A stretch of 64,000 nt of DNA from Bacteroidota bacterium (lineage in GTDB: Bacteria; Bacteroidota; Bacteroidia; Chitinophagales; Chitinophagaceae): positions 434,001 to 498,000 of the forward strand of contig JAIUNV010000001.1 of NCBI GenBank assembly GCA_020161435.1. The letters run 5' to 3'. The translations under genes and the position numbers were made by a program. The notes under the pieces are model-generated. The model was not told the DNA's origin. It searched no databases and was given only the letters and a program-made list of their open reading frames with translations. Position 1 is the stretch's first letter, and each line of letters begins with the position of its first letter. Below are positions 51,517 through 62,900 of this stretch, piece by piece.

Positions 51517-52254
51517 TCACCCCAACACTTCCTGCAACACCTGCACCGTTTTTAACCGGCCAAAGTCGGCTACATGATATTGAAAAAAGTGAATGAAGCC
51601 CTGCAACAAATCCCGCCGCTGCTGTTGGTTGAGTTTGATGCGGTAGAGGGTAATGGCATTGTCTTGTTGCATCAATTCATACGCTACCTTACTCAGGGCT
51701 GCATCAAGGTACATACCGTGAATGGGAGGTTCTCTATCAAAACTGCCGGCTTGTAAATCGAGGTAGCAGGTACCGTCGGGTTTATCATCATCCATTCGAA
51801 AGCCTAGCAGGGCCGCCAGCTTCAGCGAAAAAAATAAAGGCAGGTTGGCCACAACCGCAGCATCGCATTGATCGAGCAGGCAAAGGCTGTCTTCAATAAA
51901 CGCATACAACTCCTCGTTGGTTTCCGGTTGGCGCAGTGTTTTGGTGAGTAGTTCAATCATGTACAGGGCTACAGCATTGCGGTGTATGCTGTGCATCACC
52001 TGCTGGTACACCACTGCCCATTTCAATTCTTTTACCAGTTGCAATTGTTTCAGCTCATTATGGTACACCACCAGTTCTACAATGGCGGCAGGTTGCAACA
52101 TGGTACTCATACTGCTCCCTTTCTTACTGCTTTTGCGGGCACCTTTTACCATGTATTGCTGCAGGCCATACCGCTCGGTGTAGGCCGAAACAATCAAACT
52201 TGTATCGCCATAAGCCGTAGTACGCAATATAACAGCCTTAGTAGTTTGCAGCAT
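51517..52254 (-). CDS. recO: DNA repair protein RecO
   Basis: A 245-aa mediator that helps load RecA at gaps with RecF and RecR. N-terminal OB fold: TKAVILRTTAYGDTSLIVSAYTERYGLQQYMVKGARKSSKKG; middle helical region with ALYMIELLTKTLRQPETNEELYAF; Zn-site Cys residues of some RecO proteins are largely absent here, as in other Bacteroidota. Length is standard. Confidence 0.93.
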   Translation of the reverse strand: MLQTTKAVILRTTAYGDTSLIVSAYTERYGLQQYMVKGARKSSKKGSSMSTMLQPAAIVELVVYHNELKQLQLVKELKWAVVYQQVMHSIHRNAVALYMIELLTKTLRQPETNEELYAFIEDSLCLLDQCDAAVVANLPLFFSLKLAALLGFRMDDDKPDGTCYLDLQAGSFDREPPIHGMYLDAALSKVAYELMQQDNAITLYRIKLNQQQRRDLLQGFIHFFQYHVADFGRLKTVQVLQEVLG

Positions 52255-52413
52255 AATTCACAATCCCTCACCACTGCGAAAATACAGGCCTTATAGCCCG
52301 CAGACGGATTATGCCAATCATTTAGTTTCTTTGCGGGCTCTAACAATGGCGGTTATAGCCCATTCTTGCAATGGCCCTTTCTGCTGAATGTTTACTTTTT
52401 TTGATTCATCACC

Positions 52414-54843
52414 ATGTGGTATCGCTTAGGAAAATTTGTACTGCAGTACAGGCTTGTGCTGTTGATTGTGTTGTTAGTAGCTTCGGGTTTTATGACCTGG
52501 CATGCATTGCAGGTAAAACTCAGTTACGAATTTTCAAAGGCCATTCCTACCGACAATGAAAAATACTTGGAGTATCAGGCTTTCAAAAACAAGTTTGGCG
52601 AAGACGGCAGTGTACTGGTGATGGGTGTAGAAGACCCGCAGTTTTTCAGCAAGCCACATTTTGATGCCTACCGGCAAATGCTTGCCGATATAAAACAAGT
52701 ACGTGGGGTAGAAGGGCTGCTGTCTGTTCCGGCGGCCATCTACCTGCAAAAAAATGATAGCACCGAAAAGCTGCAAACAACCATCCTGTTTGATAGCACG
52801 GTGCAAACACAAGAACAGATTGATAGTGCGGCTGCTTTATTCAATGGTATGTTTTTTTACCGCGGCTTGCTGCATAACCCCGATACCAAAGCATATCTGG
52901 CGGGTGCCACCATCAACAAGCAAATACTGGCCAGTAAAGACCGTACCCGTGTGGTAAATGAAATTCTGGAAGTAACAAATCGTTTTCACAAGAGCACAGG
53001 GGTACAGGTACACATGAGTGGCTTGCCCTTTATCCGTACGCAAATAGCCGATCGCATCAAAAACGAAATGAACTATTTTCTCATTGGTTCATTGGCATTG
53101 GCGGTACTCACCTTGGTATTGTTTTTCCGTTCGGCCAGCGCTACTATTATTTCAATGCTGGTGGTCATTCTCGGCGTAGCCTGGGCCCTTGGCACCATGC
53201 ATTTGTTTGGTTTCCAAATCACCTTGCTCAATGCCCTCATTCCACCATTGATGATTGTGATAGGCATACCCAACTGTATTTATTTCCTCAACAAGTATCA
53301 TATGAGTTGGGAGGAAATAAATGTCAAAGAAAAAGCCCTGCCAACGGGTGCCTCCGTTGAAGCTTTGAAGCGGGAAGCCATTTTGAATATGGTAAGCAAA
53401 ATGGGTATCGTCACCCTGTTTTGCAATATTGCAGCGGCAGTGGGGTTTGCGGTGTTTGCCCTTACCGAAAGTGCCTTGCTCAAAGAGTTTGGTATTGTGG
53501 CCGGCATCAACATCATGGTCATTTTTGTCATTTCCTTCATTCTCATTCCATCGGCACTAAGCTACCTGGCACCGCCACAAGAAAAGCATACCCGCTACCT
53601 GCGCAACCGCTTTTTAGAAAACCTGCTGGTAAAAGTGGAGTACTGGGTGTTGCAACGCCGCAAAATGGTGTACGCCATTACTGCCGTTTGTCTGGTGGTA
53701 GCCGTGTTGGGCATTTTGCGCCTGAAAAGTGTGGGCTACATTGTAGACGACTTGCCGAAAAACGACGTGATTTATACCGACCTCAAATGGTTTGAAAAAC
53801 AGTTTGGCGGTGTAATGCCATTGGAAATAGTGGTGGATGCCGGAAAAAAAGGCGCCATCACCCGCAACCTCAAAACCATTACCAAAATGGATGAGTTGGC
53901 GGAATATATCAATGGCTATGCTGAATGTGGCCGTCCGCTGAGTTTGGTAGAAGGGCTCAAGTTTGCTAAGCAGGCTTACTACGATGGAGACAGCCTGAGC
54001 TATATGGTGCCCAACGAGTTTGATATGGCCTTCATCGGGCCATACCTCAAAGGCGGCAACAATGCCAATGCCGATACCAGCAGCCAGTTGGCCAAACTTA
54101 CCAAAACCTTTATGGATGCCGATAAGCAGCGGGCACGTATCAGCATCAATATGGCCGATGTGGGTACGGTGCGTTTGGCAGCTTTGCTCGATTCGTTCAA
54201 ACTCAAAGCCGATACTATTTTCAACATGGCATCGCTGGAGCCGAAGAATCCGGAACAGCCCGACGGGCCGATGGTAGCCACATTTGATAGCACTTACAAT
54301 GTGCAGTTTACCGGTAGTTCGGTTACATATCTGGAGGGTTCTAAGTTTATCATCGATGGCTTGAAGGAGAGTGTATTCTGGGCCTTTTTACTGATTGCCC
54401 TCACTATGTTGTACCTGTTTAAATCGGTTCGGATATTGGTGTGCTCACTCATTCCGAATATCATTCCCTTGGTGGTTACGGCCGGCATTATGGGCTGGGC
54501 TGGAGTGGCCATCAAGCCGTCCACCGTGTTGGTGTTCAGCGTGGCCTTGGGTATTGCCATTGATGTTACTATCCGGTTTTTGGTGAACTACAAACAAGAG
54601 CTGCCGACGCATCACTACAATATTTTAGCAACCACTACATCTACTATCCGCCACACAGGTATCAGCATCATTTATACCTCGCTGGTGCTGGTGGCAGGTT
54701 TTGTCATTTTCATGTTCAGCAGTTTTGGCGGCACGTTTGCGTTGGGCTGGCTCACCTCGTTGACGTTGTTGGTGGCTACCGCTACCAATCTGGTGTTTTT
54801 GCCGGTAATCATGCTGGCAGTATTGCGGGAGAAGAAAAAATAA
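52414..54843 (+). CDS. RND/MMPL superfamily exporter
   Basis: An 809-aa inner-membrane transporter with the RND repeat: TM1 (VLLIVLLVASGFMTWHAL), a large periplasmic loop, five further TMs (VLTLVLFFRSASATIISMLVVILGVAWALG...LIPPLMIVIGIPNCIYFLNKYH), then a second half beginning at YAITAVCLVVAVLGILRL with another six TMs ending near LPVIMLAVLREKK. It resembles MMPL/SSD (hopanoid, lipid or sterol) exporters more than drug efflux pumps, since no adaptor or outer-membrane channel gene is adjacent. Substrate unknown. Confidence 0.92.
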   Translation: MWYRLGKFVLQYRLVLLIVLLVASGFMTWHALQVKLSYEFSKAIPTDNEKYLEYQAFKNKFGEDGSVLVMGVEDPQFFSKPHFDAYRQMLADIKQVRGVEGLLSVPAAIYLQKNDSTEKLQTTILFDSTVQTQEQIDSAAALFNGMFFYRGLLHNPDTKAYLAGATINKQILASKDRTRVVNEILEVTNRFHKSTGVQVHMSGLPFIRTQIADRIKNEMNYFLIGSLALAVLTLVLFFRSASATIISMLVVILGVAWALGTMHLFGFQITLLNALIPPLMIVIGIPNCIYFLNKYHMSWEEINVKEKALPTGASVEALKREAILNMVSKMGIVTLFCNIAAAVGFAVFALTESALLKEFGIVAGINIMVIFVISFILIPSALSYLAPPQEKHTRYLRNRFLENLLVKVEYWVLQRRKMVYAITAVCLVVAVLGILRLKSVGYIVDDLPKNDVIYTDLKWFEKQFGGVMPLEIVVDAGKKGAITRNLKTITKMDELAEYINGYAECGRPLSLVEGLKFAKQAYYDGDSLSYMVPNEFDMAFIGPYLKGGNNANADTSSQLAKLTKTFMDADKQRARISINMADVGTVRLAALLDSFKLKADTIFNMASLEPKNPEQPDGPMVATFDSTYNVQFTGSSVTYLEGSKFIIDGLKESVFWAFLLIALTMLYLFKSVRILVCSLIPNIIPLVVTAGIMGWAGVAIKPSTVLVFSVALGIAIDVTIRFLVNYKQELPTHHYNILATTTSTIRHTGISIIYTSLVLVAGFVIFMFSSFGGTFALGWLTSLTLLVATATNLVFLPVIMLAVLREKKK

Positions 54844-55104
54844 ACAGAAAAAGAATTGTCATTTTTTTGTCATGAAATGACAGGTTGTTGAATGCCTGCG
54901 TGACTAACACTCCATTATGTTGTTGAAAATTATAACCAATGGTTATGGCTTTGTTTTCAAGTTGATGCAGCATTTAACAGTAAAACAACATCATATTACC
55001 AACAAGCATAAATTTGGCGTCCTTTCGGCCGGTTTATGGCTGCACTGGTTTTAGTAGTAAACGGCATCAAACTTTTTTTGAGAAATAAACCAATTATTAA
55101 TGTT
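54844..55104. other. Intergenic region upstream of the second SusC
   Basis: This 261-bp stretch has no gene. It holds an 8-bp inverted repeat TGTCATTT/AAATGACA (54857-54882) just after the exporter stop, and the operator-like ATAACCAATGGTTAT at 54932-54946. A longer in-frame reading of the SusC gene from 55036 is possible but is not needed. Confidence 0.5.
54932..54946. promoter_or_regulatory. Operator-like inverted repeat upstream of SusC-2
   Basis: ATAACCAATGGTTAT is a 15-nt inverted repeat (ATAACCA, A, TGGTTAT). A closely related ATAAACAACAGTTAT lies at 59749-59763 before the next SusC gene, in the same AAAATTATAA context and followed by G. It could bind a shared regulator. Confidence 0.45.
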
Positions 55105-58074
55105 ATGAGAAAAACAGCTCTAATGGTGCTGTGTTTTTTAGTTGCAACACTGCAGCTATTGGCACAAACCAAAACCCTGAGTGGTAAAGTGACAGACGAC
55201 AAAGGTGCTCCTGTAGCAAATGCTTCCGTTTTAGTAAAAGGAACAAAGCAGGGAACCGTAACAAAAGAAGATGGTACTTTTTCCATCACAGTAAACAGCA
55301 CTGCCAAAGTGCTTGTGATTTCAGCCATTGGTAAGGCACCGCAAGAAATTACCATTGGAAGCAGCAGCCAGATTGGTGTAGTATTAACCAACACAAATAA
55401 TGAACTGGATGAAGTGGTTGTGGTAGGTTATGGTACTGGTAAAAAGAAGGCTAATGTGGCTGGTTCTTTAACCAAACTGGATGGTGCCGTAGTAGAAAAC
55501 AAGCCTGCAGCCAACATGTTGGATGCCCTTCAAGGTAAAGTTGGTGGTTTGCAAGTATATTCTTCATCTGGTGAGCCTTCTGCTACACCGTCTGTAAGAT
55601 TGCACGGTGTGGGTTCACTTGGTGCCAGCAACACGCCATTGTATGTGTTGGATGGTATTCCAGTAGGTGCTGGTAGCATCGTTTCTCTCAACCCTAACGA
55701 TATCGAATCTATTACGGTATTGAAAGATCCATCAACCACAGCCATCTATGGTTCTCGTGCTGCCAGCGGTGTTATTTTGTACACCACTAAAAAAGGCCGT
55801 GCAAGTGCTCCTCAGTTGAATGTAACAACACAATATGGTGTTTCTAACCTTGTGGAAACAACTGAAGACATGTTCAACAGCTTCATGAATACCAAGCAAC
55901 TCACAGATTTCTGGGTTGCAACCGGCTACAGAACACAAGCACAGATAAACACGCTGTTGACTCAGTATCCTTATGACACTAAGTGGTATAAGACGTACTA
56001 TAAGAATAACGTACCCACTTTCCAGTTGGATGCCAACATGAGTGGCGGCGGCGGTAAGACTACTTACTATGTTTCTGGTAGCTACTTCAAGCAAGATGGT
56101 TTGGCCTATCGTTCAATGTTTGAGCGTTATACATTCCGTTCAAACGTTCAGTCTCAGGTAAACAGCTGGTTTAAGTTTGGCTTAAACCTGTCTGGTGGTT
56201 TGGATAAGCGCCAAACAAACCCTGATGGTTCAAACAGCACCAACCGTGGTTTGGCATTGTTGGCAGCTCCTTTCTATTCTCCTGTTGATGCCAATGGTGT
56301 TGAGTATCCTGATTTGATTCCTGGATGGAACCGTTACAATCCTAAATACCGTGCTGATAAGTTGCGTTCTGATGGCCGTAACGTACAGTTCAACCCAACT
56401 GCTTACGCAGAAATTTCACCCATCAAGAATTTGGTGATTCGTTCTCAGGCAGGTATGGATGCATATGATTACACTACTACCAGTATTCAAATGCCTTCAT
56501 TCATCGGTTCTTTAAATAATGGTAGCACCAGCGAATCTTTTGAAAGAGGTTCTCAGAGCACTGTTACCAATACCATGGAATACAAGTTTGAGGTTGCCAA
56601 CAATCATGACTTTACCTTATTGGCTGGTCAGGAATACATCAAAGGTGTGACTTCTGGTTTCTCTGGTTCTTCAAATGGTCAAACTGATGACCGTCTGCTT
56701 TTGATTGGTGCAGGTCCAAACAACAGGAATGCTTCTTCATATAAATCAGAGTATTCTTACCAATCTTTCTTTGGTCGTTTGAACTACAGCTTTAAGTCTA
56801 AATACTTCGTAGACCTCTCTGTTCGTCAAGACCAGTCTTCACGGTTTGGTAGAGACAAACGTACAGCCAATTTCTGGTCTGCCGGTGTACTTTGGAAAGC
56901 TAAGCAAGAAAACTTTTTGGCAAATGCAACCTGGTTGACAGACCTGAACGTACGTGCAAGCTTTGGTACAAGTGGTAACTCTGCTATTGGCAACTACGAC
57001 AACCTGGCTACTGTAGGTACTGGCATTTACGAAAATCAAAGCACATTTGGTATAAGCACAGCGGGTAACCCTCAGCTGGGCTGGGAAAGTCAAGAGCAAA
57101 CAACTGTTGGAGTAGATATGGTGTTGTTCAAGCGTTTGAACATCAAAGCTGACTATTATATCCGCGAAACAGGCGCTCAGTATTTCCTGGTACCATTCCC
57201 CTACACTTCTGGTTTCGATGAAGCTAGGTACAACGTTGGTTCAATTCAAAACAAAGGAATTGACCTTGAAATAAGTGCGGACATTTTGAAGTCAAAAGAT
57301 GCCTTCATTACTCCATTTGTAGCATTGAACTACAACAAAAACAAAATCACTGAACTGTTTCAAGGAAGAAACTACTGGGTAGTTCCAAACACTGGCGTTA
57401 GCTATGTAATTGGCCAGCCAGTAACATTCCTTTACCCAATTTGGGCTGGTGTAAACCCCACAAATGGTAACCCACAGTGGTATTTGCCAGATGCAACAAC
57501 TCCGGATGGCTTCGTGCAGAATTCAGTAACTGACCCAACCCGTGTTACCAGCACGTTCAATTCATCGGCACTCCAGCAAACCACAGGTATTCAGCGTTAC
57601 GCGCCATTCAACGGTGGTTTTGGTTTGGATGCAGGTTACAAAGGCTTCTTCCTGAATGCTAACTTTAGCTTCTCAGAAGGTAAGTACCTCATCAACAACG
57701 ATGCTTACTTCTTCGAGAATCCTAACCAGTTCCCTAGCTTTAACCAGTCTGTAAACGTGCTCGATTACTGGCAGAAGCCTGGCGACAACACACGTTTCCC
57801 TCGTTATGGTGTTCAGTTTACCCAGTTTGACTCACGTTTGATTCAGGATGCATCTTTCATGCGTTTGAAAGGCCTCACTGTTGGATACAACATTCCTAAG
57901 GCTATATTGGACAAGAGCAAATTCCTGAGAACTGCCCAGTTCACCATCACTGGTAGAAACCTCTGGACGCTGACTAACTATGGTGGTCCTGACCCCGAAG
58001 TAGACTCTAACCTCTCATTGGGTGCTAACCCCAACACTAAGCAAATAGTAGTTGGCCTGAGTCTTGGTTTCTAA
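55105..58074 (+). CDS. SusC/RagA TonB-dependent transporter (no STN domain)
   Basis: A 989-aa outer-membrane glycan importer. Signal peptide (ending LQLLAQ), carboxypeptidase-regulatory-like domain (about 25-100, LSGKVTDDKGAPVANASVLVKG), LDEVVVVGYGTGKKKANVAGSL, plug with SITVLKDPSTTAIYGSRAASGVI, then the barrel, ending VVGLSLGF. It lacks the STN domain of the first SusC, so FecR-type signalling is not expected. It pairs with the SusD gene 42 nt downstream. Confidence 0.96.
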   Translation: MRKTALMVLCFLVATLQLLAQTKTLSGKVTDDKGAPVANASVLVKGTKQGTVTKEDGTFSITVNSTAKVLVISAIGKAPQEITIGSSSQIGVVLTNTNNELDEVVVVGYGTGKKKANVAGSLTKLDGAVVENKPAANMLDALQGKVGGLQVYSSSGEPSATPSVRLHGVGSLGASNTPLYVLDGIPVGAGSIVSLNPNDIESITVLKDPSTTAIYGSRAASGVILYTTKKGRASAPQLNVTTQYGVSNLVETTEDMFNSFMNTKQLTDFWVATGYRTQAQINTLLTQYPYDTKWYKTYYKNNVPTFQLDANMSGGGGKTTYYVSGSYFKQDGLAYRSMFERYTFRSNVQSQVNSWFKFGLNLSGGLDKRQTNPDGSNSTNRGLALLAAPFYSPVDANGVEYPDLIPGWNRYNPKYRADKLRSDGRNVQFNPTAYAEISPIKNLVIRSQAGMDAYDYTTTSIQMPSFIGSLNNGSTSESFERGSQSTVTNTMEYKFEVANNHDFTLLAGQEYIKGVTSGFSGSSNGQTDDRLLLIGAGPNNRNASSYKSEYSYQSFFGRLNYSFKSKYFVDLSVRQDQSSRFGRDKRTANFWSAGVLWKAKQENFLANATWLTDLNVRASFGTSGNSAIGNYDNLATVGTGIYENQSTFGISTAGNPQLGWESQEQTTVGVDMVLFKRLNIKADYYIRETGAQYFLVPFPYTSGFDEARYNVGSIQNKGIDLEISADILKSKDAFITPFVALNYNKNKITELFQGRNYWVVPNTGVSYVIGQPVTFLYPIWAGVNPTNGNPQWYLPDATTPDGFVQNSVTDPTRVTSTFNSSALQQTTGIQRYAPFNGGFGLDAGYKGFFLNANFSFSEGKYLINNDAYFFENPNQFPSFNQSVNVLDYWQKPGDNTRFPRYGVQFTQFDSRLIQDASFMRLKGLTVGYNIPKAILDKSKFLRTAQFTITGRNLWTLTNYGGPDPEVDSNLSLGANPNTKQIVVGLSLGF

Positions 58075-58116
58075 TAATTGTGGTAAAAGACCTTTACAGT
58101 ATTAAATACAGAGAAT

Positions 58117-59628
58117 ATGAAAAGAAGAATATATTATAACCTGATTGTTTCAACTGGCCTGGCGCTTTCGCTGGTGGGTTGTTCCAAAAAGCTGGACCTG
58201 TTTCCATATGATCGCATTGAACTATCACAGTCATTCAAAAACATGAATGATGCAAAAGCCTACGACAACAACCTGTATGGTGGTCTTCGTGGTCTCCAGT
58301 ACGGATTGTACACCATTTCTCAGGATGTACAGGCAGACCAGCTGAACGCATCATTGGACTATGGTAACAGAAACGGTAACCTCCACCGTTGGGGTAGCAG
58401 CTTTTTGGCCGATGATTATACCATCCGCGACACATGGCGTGGCTATTATTTTACGTTGAAAAATGTGAATGCTGCCATTGAAGGATATCCTAATGTTACA
58501 GCTGCGAATGCTGCAGATCAGGCACTGTTGAATCGTTACAAGGGCAATGCACATGCCATCAGAGCATTTATCTATCATGAGCTGATGCTGCGTTTTTCTA
58601 AGGCCTACAATCCGGCTACTGCATCTACAGACCTAGGTGTGCCCCTGGTGCTCCGGTACAACCCTGCCGACCAGCCAGCCCGTGCTACAGCTAAGCAGGT
58701 GTACGATCAAATCCTGAGCGATCTTACCCAGGCTGCTACATTGTTGGCCGGTGTAAATGGTGCTCAAGGTGCCAACCGCTTCACCATCCATGCTGTAAAA
58801 GCATTGGAAGCAAGAGTGAAGCTTTGGATGCAAGACTGGCCAGGTGCAAGAACTGCAGCTGAATCAGTAATTAGCTCAGGTACTTATCCTTTGTACACCA
58901 CATCTGCGGGTTTGTTGTCATACTGGAGAGATGATGCTACACAGGAAACCATTTTGCAATCTTTTGTGAGCCGTCCACTTGAATTGGCTAACACCAACGC
59001 TATCTATTTGGGCTTGGTACCTGCCAATGGCAAATTTGTTCCAGACTTCATCCCCAGCCAGTGGGTTGTAGATAGCTATGATAATGCCGATACTCGCAAA
59101 AACGTATATTTCGAAAGAAAACTTTGCGTTTTCCAAGGTGCTGATGTACCCAATGTTTGGCTGGTAAATAAGTATCAGGGCAATCCGCTCCTGTTTACTG
59201 GTGCCACTACCAACTATCAGCAAGCACCCAAGATTTTCAGAGTAGCTGAACTGTACCTTATAGCTGCTGAAGCTGCTGCAAGAATGGGCAGCGCCAATGA
59301 GTCGGCTGCTTTGACCCATTTAAACAATCTTCGTACTGCAAGAGGCCTGACTGCTTTAAGCGGCATCAGCGGAACAACACTGCTCAATGAAATCAAGGCT
59401 GAACGTTTCCGTGAACTCGCATTCGAAGGTCACCGCCTTTGGGATCTGAAGCGTTGGAACGAAGGTTTTACCCGCAGAGGCGAGCAAAATGCCAACATCA
59501 TTCAGGTAGGGGCCAATTTCAATACACTTAACATCGCCGCAAACGATCCTAAGTTTACATGGGCTATTCCTACAAACGATATGACTACTAATCCTAACCT
59601 TGCCGGACAGCAAAATCCTGGTTGGTAA
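58117..59628 (+). CDS. SusD/RagB surface glycan-binding lipoprotein
   Basis: A 503-aa lipoprotein (LVGC, Cys22) with the SusD fold: KGNAHAIRAFIYHELMLRFSKAY, ALEARVKLWMQDWPGARTAAESV, RVAELYLIAAEAAARMG, and the C-terminal IKAERFRELAFEGHRLWDLKRWN. It should form the lid of the SusC encoded directly upstream. The terminator 35 nt after its stop closes this two-gene unit. Confidence 0.96.
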   Translation: MKRRIYYNLIVSTGLALSLVGCSKKLDLFPYDRIELSQSFKNMNDAKAYDNNLYGGLRGLQYGLYTISQDVQADQLNASLDYGNRNGNLHRWGSSFLADDYTIRDTWRGYYFTLKNVNAAIEGYPNVTAANAADQALLNRYKGNAHAIRAFIYHELMLRFSKAYNPATASTDLGVPLVLRYNPADQPARATAKQVYDQILSDLTQAATLLAGVNGAQGANRFTIHAVKALEARVKLWMQDWPGARTAAESVISSGTYPLYTTSAGLLSYWRDDATQETILQSFVSRPLELANTNAIYLGLVPANGKFVPDFIPSQWVVDSYDNADTRKNVYFERKLCVFQGADVPNVWLVNKYQGNPLLFTGATTNYQQAPKIFRVAELYLIAAEAAARMGSANESAALTHLNNLRTARGLTALSGISGTTLLNEIKAERFRELAFEGHRLWDLKRWNEGFTRRGEQNANIIQVGANFNTLNIAANDPKFTWAIPTNDMTTNPNLAGQQNPGW

Positions 59629-59662
59629 GAAACATAGTCATTTCATTGTGAAATGAATTTTC

Positions 59663-59697
59663 AAAAAGGGCTACTCACATTAGTGAGTAGCCCTTTT
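59663..59697 (+). terminator. Intrinsic terminator after SusD-2
   Basis: A near-perfect stem pairs AAAAGGGCTACTCAC (ending at 59778 minus 100, i.e. 59678) with GTGAGTAGCCCTTTT (59683-59697) around loop ATTA, with the T run forming the 3' arm. It separates the second and third SusC/SusD pairs. Confidence 0.88.
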
Positions 59698-59748
59698 GAT
59701 GTTGCAAACCCGTTCACCTCAGTTTCAATCTCAATTTGAAAAAAAATT

Positions 59749-59763
59749 ATAAACAACAGTTAT
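59749..59763. promoter_or_regulatory. Operator-like inverted repeat upstream of SusC-3
   Basis: ATAAACAACAGTTAT matches the site at 54932-54946 in its two outer arms with one mismatch. It lies 215 bp upstream of the third SusC start, in the 281-bp gap between the terminator and that gene, which holds no coding sequence I can support. Confidence 0.4.
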
Positions 59764-59978
59764 GTTTACAATCAACAGGAATAAAACTGGCCTGTAAGAA
59801 GATATAGTGCTTGAATTGTAAAGCATCATTTCCCTTATTTTAGCTGTCTTAAATTTTCATTATTATTTATTGAATCATCTTGTGATTGCTGAAGTGCTCA
59901 GCATTGGTAGAGAAGTGTTTCGCAACGCAAAATGATGAAGTAAGTGATAAGTTGATTCACTAAACTAAAACATGTATT

Positions 59979-62900
59979 ATGAGAAAAATTGCATTGGCAT
60001 GCATGTGCCTGTGTTGGAGCATTATGGCTTTGGCACAAGGCAAAACAGTAACCGGCAAGGTTACTGACAGCAAAGACGGTACTGGCCTCGCAGGTGTAAC
60101 TGTAGCGGTTAGCGGCGGAGCTGGTACTAAAACTGAAAATGGCGGCGCTTACAGTGTTACTGTACCTGCAAATGCCAAATCACTCACTTTCTCTTTCGTT
60201 GGTTACGAAACTGTAACCTTACCCATTCCTGCAAACGGGGTATTAAACGTAGCACTCGCAGTAGCCGAAAACAAACTTGACGAGGTTGTGGTAGTAGGTT
60301 ATGGTACCCAAAAAAGAAAGGACATCACAGGCAATATTGCCTCTGTAGCTGGCCAGGAAGTGGCCAACCGCCCTGTACAAAGCTTCGAACAATCATTGGG
60401 TGGCCGTGCTGCCGGTGTTCAAATTTCTATTCCTAACGGTGTATTGAACAACCCACCCGTAATTCGGGTACGGGGTACCAACTCAATTTCTTTGAGTTCT
60501 CAGCCACTCATTGTAATTGATGGTGTGCCTGTATTTTCTGGCGATGCCAGTGGTACAGATGCTGCTGGTAACGCATTGGCCAGTATTAACCCCAACGATA
60601 TCGAAAGCATAGATATCAGTAAAGACGCTGCGGCTTCAGCCATTTATGGTAGCCGTGCTGCCAACGGTGTAATCTTCGTTACTACCAAGCGAGGAAAAAC
60701 TGGTAAGGCTAAAGTAAGTCTCGATAGCTGGGTTGGTTTTTCTAAAGTGTTTGGTTTGCCAAACATCTTGAATGCACAGCAGTATACCGATTACAAAAAC
60801 GAGGCACTACAAAACCAAGGCACTTTCAATGCTAACACGAATGCATTCTATCTTACCAATGGCCCAGATGGCAAACCCATTAATACCAACTGGTACGACT
60901 ATGTTTACCGCACTGGTATTCAGCATAGCCACACCGTAAATGTGAGCGGCGCCAATGATGCTACACGTTACTATTTTTCTGCAGGTGTAACTGATCAGTC
61001 TGGTATCATTAAGCGCAACGATTTTCGTCGTATTTCTATGCTGGGCAACTTCGATACCAAGGTGGGCAAAATGCTGACTATTGGTGGTAAAATCCAGTAT
61101 TCAAATGAATTGAACGAAGCTGCTGCCAGCTCTGGTTCTATACCTGGTGCTGCATTTGCTACAGCTGGTTTAGGTCGTGTGCCTTTGATTACTGCACCAA
61201 ACGTAGCACCATTCAATAATGATGGTACCTACAACGTAAACGGTACGTTTATTGGTGTAATGAATAACAGAGTAGGTCAGGTTGGTTTTAATAACCCCGC
61301 TATTGCTCTCGATTTAAACAGAAGTAACTCTGAAAACAACCGTTTTCTCGGAAACCTGTTTGCTGAATTGCGCCCCCTGAGCGGTTTGGCTATTCGTACA
61401 CAATACAGTGTTGACTATTTGAACACTGAAAACGAAATTTATTTGAGCCCCCTATCTGGCGAAGGTTTTGGTAATAACGGTTCTGCCACCAGTAGTTTTG
61501 CCAACCGCAAAAACTGGGTATGGACAACCACTGCACAATATGATTTCAAAGTGAGTAGTGCACACAATTTCTCTGTACTGGGTGGTGTGGAACAGCAGCG
61601 TGTTACTGCCAAGAGTTTTGGTTTGAACCGTATTCAGGTAAACGATCCAAACTTTACGAACATTCAGGGTGGTTGGGCTACGCCAAACACTGCCGGTTTG
61701 GGCATTGGCGAAAGGTATCTGGTTTCTGAGTTCGGTCGTTTGAATTATAACTACGACAAGAAGTATTTCATCAGCGCCAATATTCGTCGTGATGGCGCCT
61801 CTCAACTGGGTAGCGACAGAAAGTATGGTACTTTCTGGGGTGTATCTGCAGGATGGGAAATTGCCAACGAAAATTTCTGGGCAACTTCTAAACTGTCTTC
61901 TATTTTCAGCAGCATGAAACTGCGTGGTAGCTATGGCCGTGTAGGTAATATTGCCGGCCTGGGCGACTTTGCTTCGCTCAGCACATTCGGTTCTGGCTTG
62001 TATGGCCAAACCGGCACCCTGGTGTTCAACCAGGTGGGCAACAACCTTCTTGGCTGGGAAACCAGTAACAAACTGGATATCGGTCTGAACTTCGGCTTCA
62101 TGAATGACCGCATTACTGCCGAACTTTCATACTACAACAACGATGTGGATGGTTTGATCCTGAACGTGCCTGCCCCACCAAGTGCCGGTATGCCAAGCTC
62201 AGTGCCTACTAACGTTGGTACCATGTACAACAGGGGTATTGAAATGGCCGTAAACGCTCAGGTAATTCGTAAGAAAAACTTTAGCTGGTCTTCTTCATTC
62301 AACTTCAACTTCAACGAAAACGAAGTAACCTCACTGGCACCTGGTTTGAACCGCGTATTATCAGCCACCAGTGGTTTGGAAACAGTAAACATTACAGTTC
62401 CTGGCAGCCCTGTAGGCAGCTTGTTTGTTACCCGTACAGCCGGTGTTGATCCAGCAACTGGTCGTCGTATTTTCATCAACTCACAAGGCCGTCAGGTGTT
62501 TTACCAGTTCCGTGCTGCCAGCGGCTTCAACTTTGAATATGCCGATGGTACACGTGCTCCAAACGTAAGCTCTGCCGATGCGGTTGTATACAAAAACACC
62601 AACCCACGTTTTGTAGGTGGTTGGGATAATACTTTCAACTTCGGCAACTTCTCATTGAACACCTTGTTTACTTACCAGGCTGGCTTCTACGTGTACTGGG
62701 GTACTTATGCTGGTCTTCGTGATCAGCGCTTCTGGAACAACTCAACCGACGTGCTGCGTCGTTGGCAGAAGCCTGGTGACCAAACCGATATGCCTAAGCC
62801 TTACTTCGGCGACAACGTATCAAACGGTTCTTCGTTCCCATTGGATGTAAACGTGTTTAAGGGCGACTTCATCAAACTGCGTACCGCTCAATTGTCTTAC

